A stretch of 64,000 nt of DNA, from the NCBI RefSeq assembly GCF_002964785.1, contig NZ_PQCC01000018.1:62001-126000 (forward strand), written 5' to 3'. The notes beneath the pieces were generated by a model, which was not told the DNA's origin, did not search any database, and saw nothing but the letters and a program-made list of their open reading frames with translations. Origin of the DNA: Pseudoalteromonas sp. T1lg48. Its GTDB lineage: Bacteria; Pseudomonadota; Gammaproteobacteria; Enterobacterales; Alteromonadaceae. A program made the translations under genes and the position numbers. Positions 9,130 to 18,356 of this stretch are shown piece by piece (within the stretch, counting starts at the first letter, position 1; every line of letters begins with the position of its first letter).

Positions 9130-10506
9130 TTGCACGAAATCGCTACACTCAAACTTGATGAAGGCTTGCGTCTGGCGCTTGGGCAATCATTGCTACCTAA
9201 ATCCCACACCCGTATCGAGTTGTATTTTTGTATCCCCAATGAAATGGGTATTAATCCCAACACTCTGGGGGAAGAAAGCTTCTACTATAACCATATTAAA
9301 AGTCATTTGGCTTATAATGCCAGCGGTATACATTTACCCTTAGTTCGTAGCCGCTACGTAAGTAAAGTGCGTGGTGATGAGCAGGAATACCGGCAAAATC
9401 TTAACCTATATTGCTATCAGGTACGTCTGGCAGTGGATACTGATATTTCTGAAGCGCTGAGTATTACTGAGGCGGACGAATTTTATATACGGGCATTAGC
9501 ATTAAAACAAGAAACCGAGCGGCTGTTAAAACGTTTGCGCCGTTACAAGCCGAAAGAGAAGAAACTGTTATCTTTCTATCACAACGCGGATAACTTTCTC
9601 AGTTGGTATATTGAGCAAGGGCTTTTAAGGTTACTCGACAAGGCGCCAAAAACCACCGACTTCGGTTTGGAGCGTTCGCAATTACTACAATTTTGCCAAG
9701 ATGAGAACGAGCACCGTCAAAATGCCCGCTATAATTCCTCATCAACCTTGGAAGATCCCAACCGTCTCGCCAATAAGATGCTGTTATTACAGCGTTTAAT
9801 TGAACATGGTGTGGTCTTGAAAAGAGAGACGAAGAACCTGAATACGTTGTTGAAAAGGATGGTTAAAGGTCTGGTAACTGCGGTGATCATGGCTTTTGTG
9901 ATGGTACTCGTACTCAATACGCGAACCAGTTTTACTCAGGTTACCGTTGGTCTAGTGGCTTTATTGGGAGCCATTTATGGTTTACGGGAGATATTTAAAG
10001 AAGATATTACCCATTTTTTATGGCGGCGTATTATTCGTGGTCGCGCCAAGTGGCTTAATATATTTTATAACACTACTACTCGGTCTCGAGTTGGCAAACA
10101 AAAGGTGTGGTTGGAATATATTAGGCCTAAGCGTATACCCAAGGATGTTGCGGCTATATTTTCTAAACGACGTCAGCAGAATAAGCAGGCTGCACAATGG
10201 CTATATATGCAGTTTGAAAACCAGGTTATGGTTAATGCGTTTTTACCTGGCTACGACGCATTAAATCAAACTACGAGTATAAGCTTGGCACCCATGGTGC
10301 GTTATTTACGTAAAGGGGAAGGGAAGCTATATGAATATACAGGTAAAAAAATACGTAAGCATGTGGTTGAGCGGCGTTATCAGATTAATCTGGTATTAGT
10401 AAGCCACAGCAGCGCTGGCGATAAACAGGCCCAGCGCTATAAGATCACTTTGAATCGTTCCGCGGTCGTGGCCTTAGAGCCCATAGGTGAAGTACAGCAT
10501 AGTTAG
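9130..10506 (+). CDS. Unknown inner-membrane protein with TTG start
   Basis: 458 residues, starting at TTG 9130. The start is supported by AGGGGG eight bases upstream and no better ATG nearby. Residues 1-235 are hydrophilic with many Arg/Lys and probable helices. Two adjacent membrane segments occupy roughly 245-265 and 268-286 (VTAVIMAFVMVLVLNT, VTVGLVALLGAIYGL), and the rest is a basic cytoplasmic domain. Such a hairpin anchored between two soluble domains suggests a scaffold or sensor, but I do not recognise the family and give no function. The gene stands alone after a terminator and converges on the next gene with a 1-base gap. Confidence 0.8.
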   Translation: MHEIATLKLDEGLRLALGQSLLPKSHTRIELYFCIPNEMGINPNTLGEESFYYNHIKSHLAYNASGIHLPLVRSRYVSKVRGDEQEYRQNLNLYCYQVRLAVDTDISEALSITEADEFYIRALALKQETERLLKRLRRYKPKEKKLLSFYHNADNFLSWYIEQGLLRLLDKAPKTTDFGLERSQLLQFCQDENEHRQNARYNSSSTLEDPNRLANKMLLLQRLIEHGVVLKRETKNLNTLLKRMVKGLVTAVIMAFVMVLVLNTRTSFTQVTVGLVALLGAIYGLREIFKEDITHFLWRRIIRGRAKWLNIFYNTTTRSRVGKQKVWLEYIRPKRIPKDVAAIFSKRRQQNKQAAQWLYMQFENQVMVNAFLPGYDALNQTTSISLAPMVRYLRKGEGKLYEYTGKKIRKHVVERRYQINLVLVSHSSAGDKQAQRYKITLNRSAVVALEPIGEVQHS

Positions 10507-10507
10507 A

Positions 10508-10960
10508 TTAGTTAGTGGTGTCGTTGACCACGTCATCGATCTTGCTGGAGTCGATATATTTTTCCAGTCCAGCGATGGACTGCGTGACCTCAGGGCTGGC
10601 AAACAATTCCTGACCCGCTACCTGGCCAAGCACTTCAAAACTGCCTTGGATGGCATATGGCCCTTCGTAACGAATGGCATCTCTAGTTTGCACCTTGCAT
10701 GACTTGGTTAACAAGCGCATAAATAACCCGGCGGTAAGCTTGTTGGCTGTTTCCATTTGTTGCCCTGTCACGTTAGAGATGTCTTGTACCGCAGGGTGGG
10801 CAGAGGCGGCGGCAAACATCCATTGTACTAATTGGGTTCTATCTTGAGGGCTGGTTGATTTAACCAAACATTTTGCCAGGTCATCGGTATAAATACCGGC
10901 AATGGAGTGACTTGATAGCAGTAGGGTGGCACAGGCGCCAACCAGGCTTATTTTTTTCAT
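10508..10960 (-). CDS. Conserved periplasmic protein, unknown function
   Basis: 150 residues. Signal peptide with cleavage near SIAG (about 1-22), followed by a helical domain with two Cys (DDLAKCLVKS and LTKSCKVQ) that could form a disulfide. It has the organisation CLVxSTSxxDRxxLVxWMFxAxSAHP, which I remember only as a conserved unknown in marine gammaproteobacteria. It is the last gene of the run mfd-csiV-lipoprotein on the minus strand, 63 bases after the lipoprotein gene. Confidence 0.75.
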   Translation of the reverse strand: MKKISLVGACATLLLSSHSIAGIYTDDLAKCLVKSTSPQDRTQLVQWMFAAASAHPAVQDISNVTGQQMETANKLTAGLFMRLLTKSCKVQTRDAIRYEGPYAIQGSFEVLGQVAGQELFASPEVTQSIAGLEKYIDSSKIDDVVNDTTN

Positions 10961-11023
10961 GGCAATATCCTTATTCCATTAATGAGAGTAGATTGTCGGG
11001 GTGGCAACGCCACCCCATCTCGA

Positions 11024-11275
11024 TTACAAACCTTTTTCAGAATAAAGAGTTACTTTATCCGATACCAGGGTAACTTGAATGTTTTTGCTTTCTGAACCCC
11101 AGATGCAGTTGGTGTGTAGGGCTTTGTCTTCACAGGCAGACGGGCTGCCTAAAAGCGCTTCTACTTCTGCGCGGTCCATACCGACCTTGATTTGCTCGTA
11201 GTTTTCCAAGGTTACTTTAGAACAAGCAGTTAGGGTTAAACCCGCGGCGATAGCTAAAAGAAGCGATTTTTTCAT
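11024..11275 (-). CDS. Small SmpA/OmlA-like lipoprotein (DUF3862 type)
   Basis: 83 residues. Signal peptide with lipobox LTAC (Cys18), then the compact domain KVTLENYEQIKVGMDRAEVE followed by LLGSPSACED, matching the DUF3862/SmpA-OmlA (BamE-like) fold: two helices followed by a small sheet with conserved Gly-Met and LLG. Family members are outer-membrane or periplasmic lipoproteins of poorly defined role; it is too short and divergent to be BamE itself. It lies 20 bases after csiV with an AAGGAAA ribosome-binding site. Confidence 0.82.
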   Translation of the reverse strand: MKKSLLLAIAAGLTLTACSKVTLENYEQIKVGMDRAEVEALLGSPSACEDKALHTNCIWGSESKNIQVTLVSDKVTLYSEKGL

Positions 11276-11295
11276 GTTATTTTCCTTATCACTAA

Positions 11296-12105
11296 TTAGT
11301 GATTAAAACGTCTAATTTGCACCAGCATGCCAATTTGCGGGTGATCGAAGTAATGGATTTCGCCAGAAATAACGCGACGAAATTGTGAAAACTCACCACT
11401 GACCGAGGTGTCGGTGTCGCCTAAGGCGCGGGTCACCAGGTTAGAGGTGATGTAAAGATAATGGTTTAGGTGCACCTTTAAAAAGCCATCCAATTGCCAC
11501 TGCGGTTCGTAGTGCGTGCTTGGTGCTAATAATAGACCATCTTGTGCCATCTGTTCGGGTAGCTCGCTCAAGGTCGCCACCTGCTCACCACCGAAAAGGC
11601 GAAAACGCGGCGCCGAGCGTTTAGATTGACCGGCAAAACGCCAGCCGGTATGCACAAGAACCCGTTTGCCTTTACGGTTGAGGGCCTGGCGCTGCTCGTC
11701 AAATTGCAGTTGCTCGGGCGCAAGCACATAAGGACTGGCGGTATGGTCTTGCGCCTCGGCCTTGGGTACCTTGGGCAAGCGCTGCAGGTTCACCAAGTCG
11801 GCGGCATTGTAGTCACAACTAGCGCCCGACGCTTGCCCTTGCAGAGCAAACACATCGTTGGCTCTTGTTGGCGGGCTTATTTCGCCATTAGCACACTGGC
11901 CGTTTAGGGTATACAGGTAGGCTGGGGTCAGCAGGTCGTTGTCGTATTGATACTGGCTCAGATCGAGCTCCTCGTTACGCAGCGTTTCCGTACTTTGGGT
12001 CTGGCCTTGGTCAAAGACCAGTACCTCGATTTCAAACCAACGACCATCGGCGTAACTCGGGACACTGAGCATTGCCAGCAACGTGATTAACATTATTCTT
12101 ATCAT
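11296..12105 (-). CDS. csiV: CsiV-family periplasmic protein
   Basis: 269 residues with a signal peptide (1-19). The N-terminal WFEIEVLVFDQ and C-terminal GEIHYFDHPQIGMLVQIRR are hallmarks of the CsiV family (PF10972). In Vibrio cholerae CsiV supports PBP1A/LpoA and cell shape in the presence of D-amino acids; here that role is inferred. Its ATG shares one base with the mfd stop (TAATG), so translation is coupled to mfd. Confidence 0.85.
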   Translation of the reverse strand: MIRIMLITLLAMLSVPSYADGRWFEIEVLVFDQGQTQSTETLRNEELDLSQYQYDNDLLTPAYLYTLNGQCANGEISPPTRANDVFALQGQASGASCDYNAADLVNLQRLPKVPKAEAQDHTASPYVLAPEQLQFDEQRQALNRKGKRVLVHTGWRFAGQSKRSAPRFRLFGGEQVATLSELPEQMAQDGLLLAPSTHYEPQWQLDGFLKVHLNHYLYITSNLVTRALGDTDTSVSGEFSQFRRVISGEIHYFDHPQIGMLVQIRRFNH

Positions 12106-15100
12106 TAACTTCCTACCTTGGCTTCAAATTCGGTGATCATCGCCGTAATTAACTTAAGTCGCTCTTTGGCATTGGCTTCACTGATCATAAAGCGTAACCG
12201 ATTCGCGCCTTCCATTCTATAGTGTTTTGGATCTGCTTGAATTAAACCAATAATAAAGCCCGGGCTCACCTTGGTGTGTTGGCTAAATTCAAAGTAACCG
12301 CCCTTAGGGTTGGCTTCAACCTTGGTTATTCCTATTGCACCGGCACGTTGTTTTAGCTCCTGCAGGGCGAATAAGTGTTTGGTGGCGTCGGGCAGCAGGC
12401 CAAAGCGGTCAATAAGCTCCACCTTAAGCTCGTCCAGAGTTTCCGTATCACCGGCACTGGCAATGCGTTTATACAAGCCCAAGCGCAGATTCACATCGCC
12501 TATGTAGTCGTTGGGGAGCAGCGCAGGCAGCTTGAGATCCACTTCGGTGTGGGATTTAAGCAGCTTATCTAAAGTGGGCTCCTGGCCATTTTTTAACGCT
12601 TCAACGGCCTGTTCCAGCATTTCCATATACATGCTAAAGCCAATGGTTTGAATTTGCCCGCTTTGCTCATCGCCAAGCAGCTCACCGGCGCCACGAATCT
12701 CCAGGTCATGGGTTGCCAGGGTAAAGCCGGCGCCCAGGTCTTCCAGCGAGGCGATGGCCTCAAGACGTTTTTGTGCATCTTTAGACATGGCTTTGGGCGG
12801 TGGCGTTAACAAATAGGCATAGGCCTGGTGATGGCTGCGGCCCACACGACCACGTAGCTGATGCAATTGCGCCAGGCCGAGGCGATCGGCTCTGTCCATA
12901 ATAATGGTGTTGGCGCTGGGGATATCGATACCGGTTTCTATGATGGTGGTACAGACCAGCACGTTGAAGCGTTGATGGTAGAAATCGCTCATCAGCGATT
13001 CCAGTTCGCGTTCGCGCATTTGCCCGTGGGCCACCGCAACCGAGGCTTCAGGAACGATAGCACGGATATCTTCTGCGGTGCGCTCTATGGTTTCAACATT
13101 ATTGTGCAGGAAGTAAACCTGACCACCGCGCTTAATTTCCCGCAAAATCGCTTCGCGGATCATCTCATCGTCGCGTTGACGGACAAAGGTTTTTACCGCC
13201 AAGCGTTTTGCCGGCGGGGTGGCGATGATGGATAAATCTCGCATGCCACTCATGGCCATATTAAGGGTGCGCGGAATTGGGGTGGCGGTCAGGGTAAGAA
13301 TATCGACATCGGCACGCAGCGCCTTGATTTTTTCTTTATGACGTACACCAAAGCGGTGCTCTTCGTCCACCACCAAAAGGCCTAAATCGGCAAAGTCGAT
13401 GTTTTCCTGCAGCAGTTTATGAGTACCGATCACGATATCCACCTGGCCCTCTTTAATCTTGGCCAGGGTGGCATTTTGTTCCTTGGTGGATTTAAAGCGC
13501 GATAGTATGTCCACAGTCACAGGGAAGTCGGCAAAGCGATCGCGAAAGTTCTCAAAATGCTGCTGTGCCAACAGGGTGGTGGGAACCAGCACCGCCACCT
13601 GCTTACCATCGGCCACGGCAACATAGGCGGCGCGCATGGCGACCTCGGTTTTACCGAAGCCGACATCACCACATACCAGACGGTCCATGGCGTTTTTACT
13701 TTGCATATCATGAAGCACCGCGCTGATGGCGTTTTGTTGATCTTCGGTTTCTTCGAACACAAAGTTATCGCTGAACTGGCGATAGCCGGCCTCGTCGAGG
13801 GCAAATTTATAGCCTGGCTTGGCCTGGCGCTTGGCATAGATATCGAGCAGTTCGGCGGCAACATCGCGAACCTTTTCGGCTGCGCGTTTTTTGGCCTTTT
13901 CCCAGGCGTCGGAACCCAGTTTGTGTAATGGCGCACTGGCTTCTTCACCACCGGAGTAGCGACTGAGCATATGCAAGGCCGCAACCGGCACATAAAGCTT
14001 AGCCTCATTGGCATACATAATGGTCACAAATTCGGTGGCCACGCCCGCAGCATCCAGGGTTTCCAGGCCGATATAGCGGCCCACACCATGGTCCAGATGC
14101 ACTATGGGCTGGCCTTCTTTAAGTTCGGCGAGGTTGCGAATGAGCGCATCACTGCTGACCTGATGCTTATGCTTACGGCGACGACGTTGGGAGACACGAA
14201 TGCCAAGCAATTCTTGCTCTGTGATCAGGCTGACGCGGCCGTTGTGATTCAGCACCACACTTTGTTCAAATGGTGCCACGATCAGGGTGATATCCGCATC
14301 GCTCGCCAACGCTGCGTCAAGGTTGTCGCAGGGCGTGATTTTTAACCCACTTGGTTTTAGCAGGGTCAACAGCGCTTCACGGCGACCATCGGACTCCACG
14401 CTTAAAACGATGCGGCCCTTGTTTTGCTTCTCTGCCAAGGCATAGTCCACAAAGGCGCCATAGGGGGGCTGCTTGGCATGGTCGATACGTACTTCGGGCA
14501 GCGGCTCGGTGCCTAGGTTAAAGTGCCCGGCGCGCAGGGGCAGGCTTGCCTGGGAAAGCTCGATGCGCGGATACTGTTTAAAGCGGCTGTTAAGTTCTTC
14601 AAGGGGCAGATATAAACGTTGCGGCTCTAGTAAGGGGCGCAGTGGGTCAACCTTGCGGCTGTTATAGCGGCTGTGGACATCCGCTAAGAAACGCTCTGCA
14701 CCGTGCTGAATATCACCCATATGCATAAACACCGCCTGCTCGGGCAGGTAATCGAACAGGGTATCAAGCTGATTGAAAAACAGCGGTAAATAATATTCTA
14801 CCCCCGGTGGCAATGCGCCCTTGGAGACCTGCATATACACAGAATCCTGTTCGGCACTGGCGCCAAAGGCTTCACGGTATTGAATACGAAAACGCTCAAT
14901 ATCCGCGTCCGTGGTGCCAAACTCATGGGCCGGGAGCAGGTTGATGGCCTTGATCTGCTCGGTAGAGCGTTGCGTGTCGACATCGAAATGACTCATGCTG
15001 TCAATTTCATCATCAAATAAATCAAAGCGAACCGGTGCATTTTGGCCCATGGCGAAGAGGTCGACGACCGAGCCACGCACGGCAAATTCGCCATGCGCCA

Positions 15101-15578
15101 TCACCTGTTGGGTGTGAAGATAGCCGGCATCGTCAAGCTGCTTGCGCAGCTTGTCGATATTCAGGGTGTCACCGACGCGATAGACGATGGCGTTGCCATA
15201 GATAAATTGTTTGGGCGCCGAGCGCAGCATCAGGGTCGACACCGGCACGATGAGCACACCCTGGTGCGAGTCGCGCAGACGACTCAAGGTGCTTAAGCGG
15301 GTGGAGACGATATCCTGATGCGGCGAGAAGTGATCATAAGGCAGGGTTTCCCAGTCGGGAAACACCATAACCTGATCGCGAGGCAGTAGCGCATGGAGTT
15401 CGTGCTCAAGTTTAAGTGCCGTGGGCGTATCCGGGGTGATCAGCACCACCAGTTGCGGGTGTTGCTTTACCGCTTCGCCGACACTCAGGGTCAGGGCGCT
15501 GCCGCTTAACTGACCCCATTTGATTTTATCTTGTTGCGTTTTTACCCAAGGCAATTCGATGAACTGCGCTAACTGCAT
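12105..15578 (-). CDS. mfd: Transcription-repair coupling factor Mfd
   Basis: 1157 residues, full length. The N-terminal UvrB-homology region is followed by the RNA polymerase-interacting domain (about 475-545), then the RecG-like translocase with Walker A GDVGFGKTE near residue 640, DEEH box (LLVVDEEHRFG), motif VI region (QLRGRVGRS) and the C-terminal autoinhibitory domain. Mfd removes RNA polymerase stalled at lesions and recruits UvrA. GGAG lies just before the ATG. It is 13 bases after aguB and overlaps csiV by one base. Confidence 0.98.
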   Translation of the reverse strand: MQLAQFIELPWVKTQQDKIKWGQLSGSALTLSVGEAVKQHPQLVVLITPDTPTALKLEHELHALLPRDQVMVFPDWETLPYDHFSPHQDIVSTRLSTLSRLRDSHQGVLIVPVSTLMLRSAPKQFIYGNAIVYRVGDTLNIDKLRKQLDDAGYLHTQQVMAHGEFAVRGSVVDLFAMGQNAPVRFDLFDDEIDSMSHFDVDTQRSTEQIKAINLLPAHEFGTTDADIERFRIQYREAFGASAEQDSVYMQVSKGALPPGVEYYLPLFFNQLDTLFDYLPEQAVFMHMGDIQHGAERFLADVHSRYNSRKVDPLRPLLEPQRLYLPLEELNSRFKQYPRIELSQASLPLRAGHFNLGTEPLPEVRIDHAKQPPYGAFVDYALAEKQNKGRIVLSVESDGRREALLTLLKPSGLKITPCDNLDAALASDADITLIVAPFEQSVVLNHNGRVSLITEQELLGIRVSQRRRRKHKHQVSSDALIRNLAELKEGQPIVHLDHGVGRYIGLETLDAAGVATEFVTIMYANEAKLYVPVAALHMLSRYSGGEEASAPLHKLGSDAWEKAKKRAAEKVRDVAAELLDIYAKRQAKPGYKFALDEAGYRQFSDNFVFEETEDQQNAISAVLHDMQSKNAMDRLVCGDVGFGKTEVAMRAAYVAVADGKQVAVLVPTTLLAQQHFENFRDRFADFPVTVDILSRFKSTKEQNATLAKIKEGQVDIVIGTHKLLQENIDFADLGLLVVDEEHRFGVRHKEKIKALRADVDILTLTATPIPRTLNMAMSGMRDLSIIATPPAKRLAVKTFVRQRDDEMIREAILREIKRGGQVYFLHNNVETIERTAEDIRAIVPEASVAVAHGQMRERELESLMSDFYHQRFNVLVCTTIIETGIDIPSANTIIMDRADRLGLAQLHQLRGRVGRSHHQAYAYLLTPPPKAMSKDAQKRLEAIASLEDLGAGFTLATHDLEIRGAGELLGDEQSGQIQTIGFSMYMEMLEQAVEALKNGQEPTLDKLLKSHTEVDLKLPALLPNDYIGDVNLRLGLYKRIASAGDTETLDELKVELIDRFGLLPDATKHLFALQELKQRAGAIGITKVEANPKGGYFEFSQHTKVSPGFIIGLIQADPKHYRMEGANRLRFMISEANAKERLKLITAMITEFEAKVGS

Positions 15579-15591
15579 GGAAATCTCCGTT

Positions 15592-16497
15592 TTAGTCGCG
15601 ATAAAGTTTGGTTAGGTCGCCATAATGATCGATACGGCGGTCACGTAGATAAGGCCAGATACGGCGCACATTCTCGCCACGGGCAAGATCCAGGTTGGCG
15701 CTCAAAACCTCGGCCTGGTCATCGCTGGCGGTGGCTAAAAACTCACCCTGAGGTCCGGCGATAAAGGAGTGACCCCAAAATTGGATACCAGCGCTGTGAC
15801 CGGTAGGATCGGCTTCAAAACCGGTGCGGTTGGCACTGATCACATATACGCCGTTGGCCACCGCGTGGGCGCGTTGAGAAATGACCCAGGCATCTTGCTG
15901 ACGTTTTTGCTCTTCGGCATCGTCGTTCGGATCCCAGCCGATGGCGGTCGGGTAAATCAGGATTTCCGCTCCCTTAGTGGCCATTAGACGTGCGGCTTCA
16001 GGGAACCACTGATCCCAGCACACCAATACGCCCAGGGTGCCCACCGAGGTTTTAATGGGTTCAAAACCCAGATCGCCCGGCGTAAAGTAAAACTTCTCGT
16101 AAAAACCCGGGTCATCCGGGATGTGCATCTTGCGGTATTTACCGGCAATGCTGCCGTCACACTCAAGCACCACCGCGGTATTGTGATACAGACCGGCGGC
16201 ACGGCGCTCGAACAAGGAAGCAACAATGACTATGTTCAGCTCTTTGGCCAGTGCGCCCAGGGTATCCGTACTTGGACCTGGAATGGTTTCGGCGAGATCA
16301 AACTGGTTTACATCTTCGCTCTGGCAAAAATATAAGCCGGTGTGCAGCTCTTGCAACACCACTAGCTTGGCGCCCTTGGCGGCGGCCTCGCGGATCCCGG
16401 CGATGGAGTTAGTGAGGTTAAAGTCGCGGTCTGCGGTGTTTTGCTGCTGTACTAATGCCACAGATAGAGGCGCAACGGCTAAGTTCGAAGAGGACAT
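15592..16497 (-). CDS. aguB: N-carbamoylputrescine amidase
   Basis: 301 residues of the nitrilase superfamily. The catalytic triad is visible: Glu50 in VLQELHTG, Lys in YRKMHIPDD and Cys in LVCWDQWFPEAARL. The CWDQWFPE context together with HIPDDPGFYEKFYF is characteristic of N-carbamoylputrescine amidase, which gives putrescine, CO2 and ammonia. Its partner aguA is directly upstream with a one-base TAATG-type overlap, fixing the pathway. Confidence 0.95.
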   Translation of the reverse strand: MSSSNLAVAPLSVALVQQQNTADRDFNLTNSIAGIREAAAKGAKLVVLQELHTGLYFCQSEDVNQFDLAETIPGPSTDTLGALAKELNIVIVASLFERRAAGLYHNTAVVLECDGSIAGKYRKMHIPDDPGFYEKFYFTPGDLGFEPIKTSVGTLGVLVCWDQWFPEAARLMATKGAEILIYPTAIGWDPNDDAEEQKRQQDAWVISQRAHAVANGVYVISANRTGFEADPTGHSAGIQFWGHSFIAGPQGEFLATASDDQAEVLSANLDLARGENVRRIWPYLRDRRIDHYGDLTKLYRD

Positions 16498-17546
16498 TAT
16501 TTATTCTCCAAAAAACCATGGGGCAACTGCATGGTAATACAGTGCAGGCTGCCAAATTGTTCAATCAGGGCGCAGCAGTCTACGCCAATTACTTCACGTC
16601 CCGGATAGGCCTTGGCTATTTGTGCCAGTGCCACCTGATCATGGCTATCATTGTAGGTTGGTACCAAGACAGCATCATTAATAATCAGGTAGTTGGCGTA
16701 GGTGGCCGGTAGGCGCTCGCCTTCGCTGTTATACACGGCTTTGGGCCAGGGCAGGGCAATTAATTCGTAGGCGTCATCGTTAAGGCCACGCAGGGCCACC
16801 AGTTCTTCGGCCATTTTGCCAAGCTCGTCATAATGCTCGTCTTGCGGGTCGTCGCAGCGCACATACACCAGAGTATTGTTCGGGGCAAAACGCACCAGGG
16901 TGTCGATATGGGAGTCGGTGTCATCCCCGGCCAGGTAACCATGGTCCAGCCAAAGAATCTTTTTAGCGCCAAGCAACTCGGATAATGCAGCGTCGATTTG
17001 CTCTGCACTCATGCTGGCATTACGATTTTTATTGTGCACACAGGCGCGGGTGCTCAGCAGTACGCCCTGTTCATTGATTTCAATGGCGCCGCCTTCGAGG
17101 ATAAAATCGCTTTGCTCGGTACGCACGTTTTGATTGAGCGCCTGTGCAAACAGCTGACCATTTATGGCGTTGTCTTTATCGGCTTCATACTTACCGCCCC
17201 AAGCGGTGAATTGGCAATCGATGGCCTTAAGCTGCTGTCCGTCGCTTAGGGTCAGCGGACCATGATCCCGGGCCCAGGTGTCGTTACAGGGGGCATCAAC
17301 AAAGTTTACCTGCGTCAGGTCTACACCCTGTTCGCTTAGGGCGCTGTGAATATGGGCTTTGAGTTCGGCATTGTCGGCGACGATCAGCAGGCGTTGGCGC
17401 TCGCTGATATGCTTGCTTAATTCAAGATAAACCTGCTCGACGGCAGATAGGTTGGCCGCCCAGTCGGTGTCTTGATGGGGCCAGGTGAGCATTACCGCAT
17501 CCTGAGGATGCCACTCGGGAAGTAAACTAAAGGTCATTGCTGTCAA
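16497..17546 (-). CDS. aguA: Agmatine deiminase
   Basis: 349 residues of the peptidyl-arginine-deiminase-like family. Conserved segments EWHPQDAVMLTWPH, NDTWARDHGPLT, LEGGAIEINEQG and the C-terminal catalytic Cys region FGSLHCITMQLP are present. It hydrolyses agmatine to N-carbamoylputrescine and ammonia, which AguB then converts to putrescine. It is first gene of the aguA-aguB-mfd-csiV run; the 118-base gap to the PilZ-like gene should hold the promoter. Confidence 0.95.
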   Translation of the reverse strand: MTAMTFSLLPEWHPQDAVMLTWPHQDTDWAANLSAVEQVYLELSKHISERQRLLIVADNAELKAHIHSALSEQGVDLTQVNFVDAPCNDTWARDHGPLTLSDGQQLKAIDCQFTAWGGKYEADKDNAINGQLFAQALNQNVRTEQSDFILEGGAIEINEQGVLLSTRACVHNKNRNASMSAEQIDAALSELLGAKKILWLDHGYLAGDDTDSHIDTLVRFAPNNTLVYVRCDDPQDEHYDELGKMAEELVALRGLNDDAYELIALPWPKAVYNSEGERLPATYANYLIINDAVLVPTYNDSHDQVALAQIAKAYPGREVIGVDCCALIEQFGSLHCITMQLPHGFLENK

Positions 17547-17621
17547 TCACTGAAAAACAAGCCGCTAGTTTAGCATTTATAGCTTGAATGTCAGCTAAAT
17601 ATGCAGCTTTCAAGGCGGATT

Positions 17622-17640
17622 GGCGGCAATTTTTGCCGCC
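17622..17640 (-). terminator. GC-rich hairpin after the PilZ-like gene
   Basis: GGCGGCAA / TTGCCGCC with a 3-base loop, 24 bases past the stop of the PilZ-like gene. There is no T run on the minus strand, so it is a weak or Rho-assisted terminator at best. Confidence 0.4.
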
Positions 17641-17664
17641 TGCTACCAAGTGCAGCCAAAGTAT

Positions 17665-18243
17665 TTAGTGTTGTTGCTGGTTACGCTTTTTGAGCTGTCG
17701 GGTTTGCGCGTGCAAACTGGCTCTGACCAACAACTCCCGGTCTTGTTCACGAACCAGGGTGAAGAGGATTTGATGCATAAAGCCTTCCTCGTTGCTACTG
17801 ACATCAATCACCTCGCCATAGCAATAAATGGCCGCGGCTTCATGCTCTAAAAACAGTTTGCAGCGAAAGCATTGACCGCGCTCAAGCGCCGACTCGCGCC
17901 ACAGGGTAAAGCCGGAGCCGCCATAACTGTGGGCGCGCTCACTGGGATGTTCGGCATTTTCCTGCATCAGGATATGACTAAGGATGAGATCGATTTTGCG
18001 CGATTGTAAGGATAAATACTGGGCCAGTTCGCTGGCGGTTTCGCTCAGTAACCGCAGTGGTCGCAGCGCACTTTGTTCCAGAGTGCTCACCTCATTGGCC
18101 AGGCGAAACAAGGGCGGGATATCGTGCTCAAGGGCGTCGGTGTCGTTGGGGACTTGCTTCGGCTCTATGGCTTCAATCACCACATCAATACTTTCTTGTA
18201 CTTGAAAAAATTCGGCAAACAACTCGCCTTTACTAGTAGCCAT
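17665..18243 (-). CDS. PilZ-domain-like protein
   Basis: 192 residues. The N-terminal 100 residues are helical; the C-terminal part (SYGGSGFTLWRESALERGQ, then FLEHEAAAIYCYGEVID) resembles a PilZ beta-barrel. The canonical c-di-GMP signature RxxxR...DxSxxG is not clear: YGGSGFTL looks like a degenerate DxSxxG segment, and I see no confident RxxxR. It may be a non-binding or divergent PilZ protein. No operon partner; it is followed by a hairpin. Confidence 0.65.
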   Translation of the reverse strand: MATSKGELFAEFFQVQESIDVVIEAIEPKQVPNDTDALEHDIPPLFRLANEVSTLEQSALRPLRLLSETASELAQYLSLQSRKIDLILSHILMQENAEHPSERAHSYGGSGFTLWRESALERGQCFRCKLFLEHEAAAIYCYGEVIDVSSNEEGFMHQILFTLVREQDRELLVRASLHAQTRQLKKRNQQQH

Positions 18244-18324
18244 ATTTATCTCTTAACACGCTGATTTTCCAATAGTAGCGGGCATTACAACAATTTTAAA
18301 GCGGGATTTTTGCGAGCACAGAGA

Positions 18325-18345
18325 AAAGGCGCCGCAGGCGCCTTT
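18325..18345 (-). terminator. Terminator of the RND efflux operon
   Basis: Perfect stem AAAGGCGCC / GGCGCCTTT with a 3-base loop, 11 bases past the RND permease stop, followed on the minus strand by TTTTCTCT. Confidence 0.7.
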
Positions 18346-18356
18346 GTGTGAGTTGA

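Noticed and set aside
17665..18243. Confident c-di-GMP receptor call for the PilZ-like protein
   Set aside because: The RxxxR and D/NxSxxG residues needed for binding are not clearly present.
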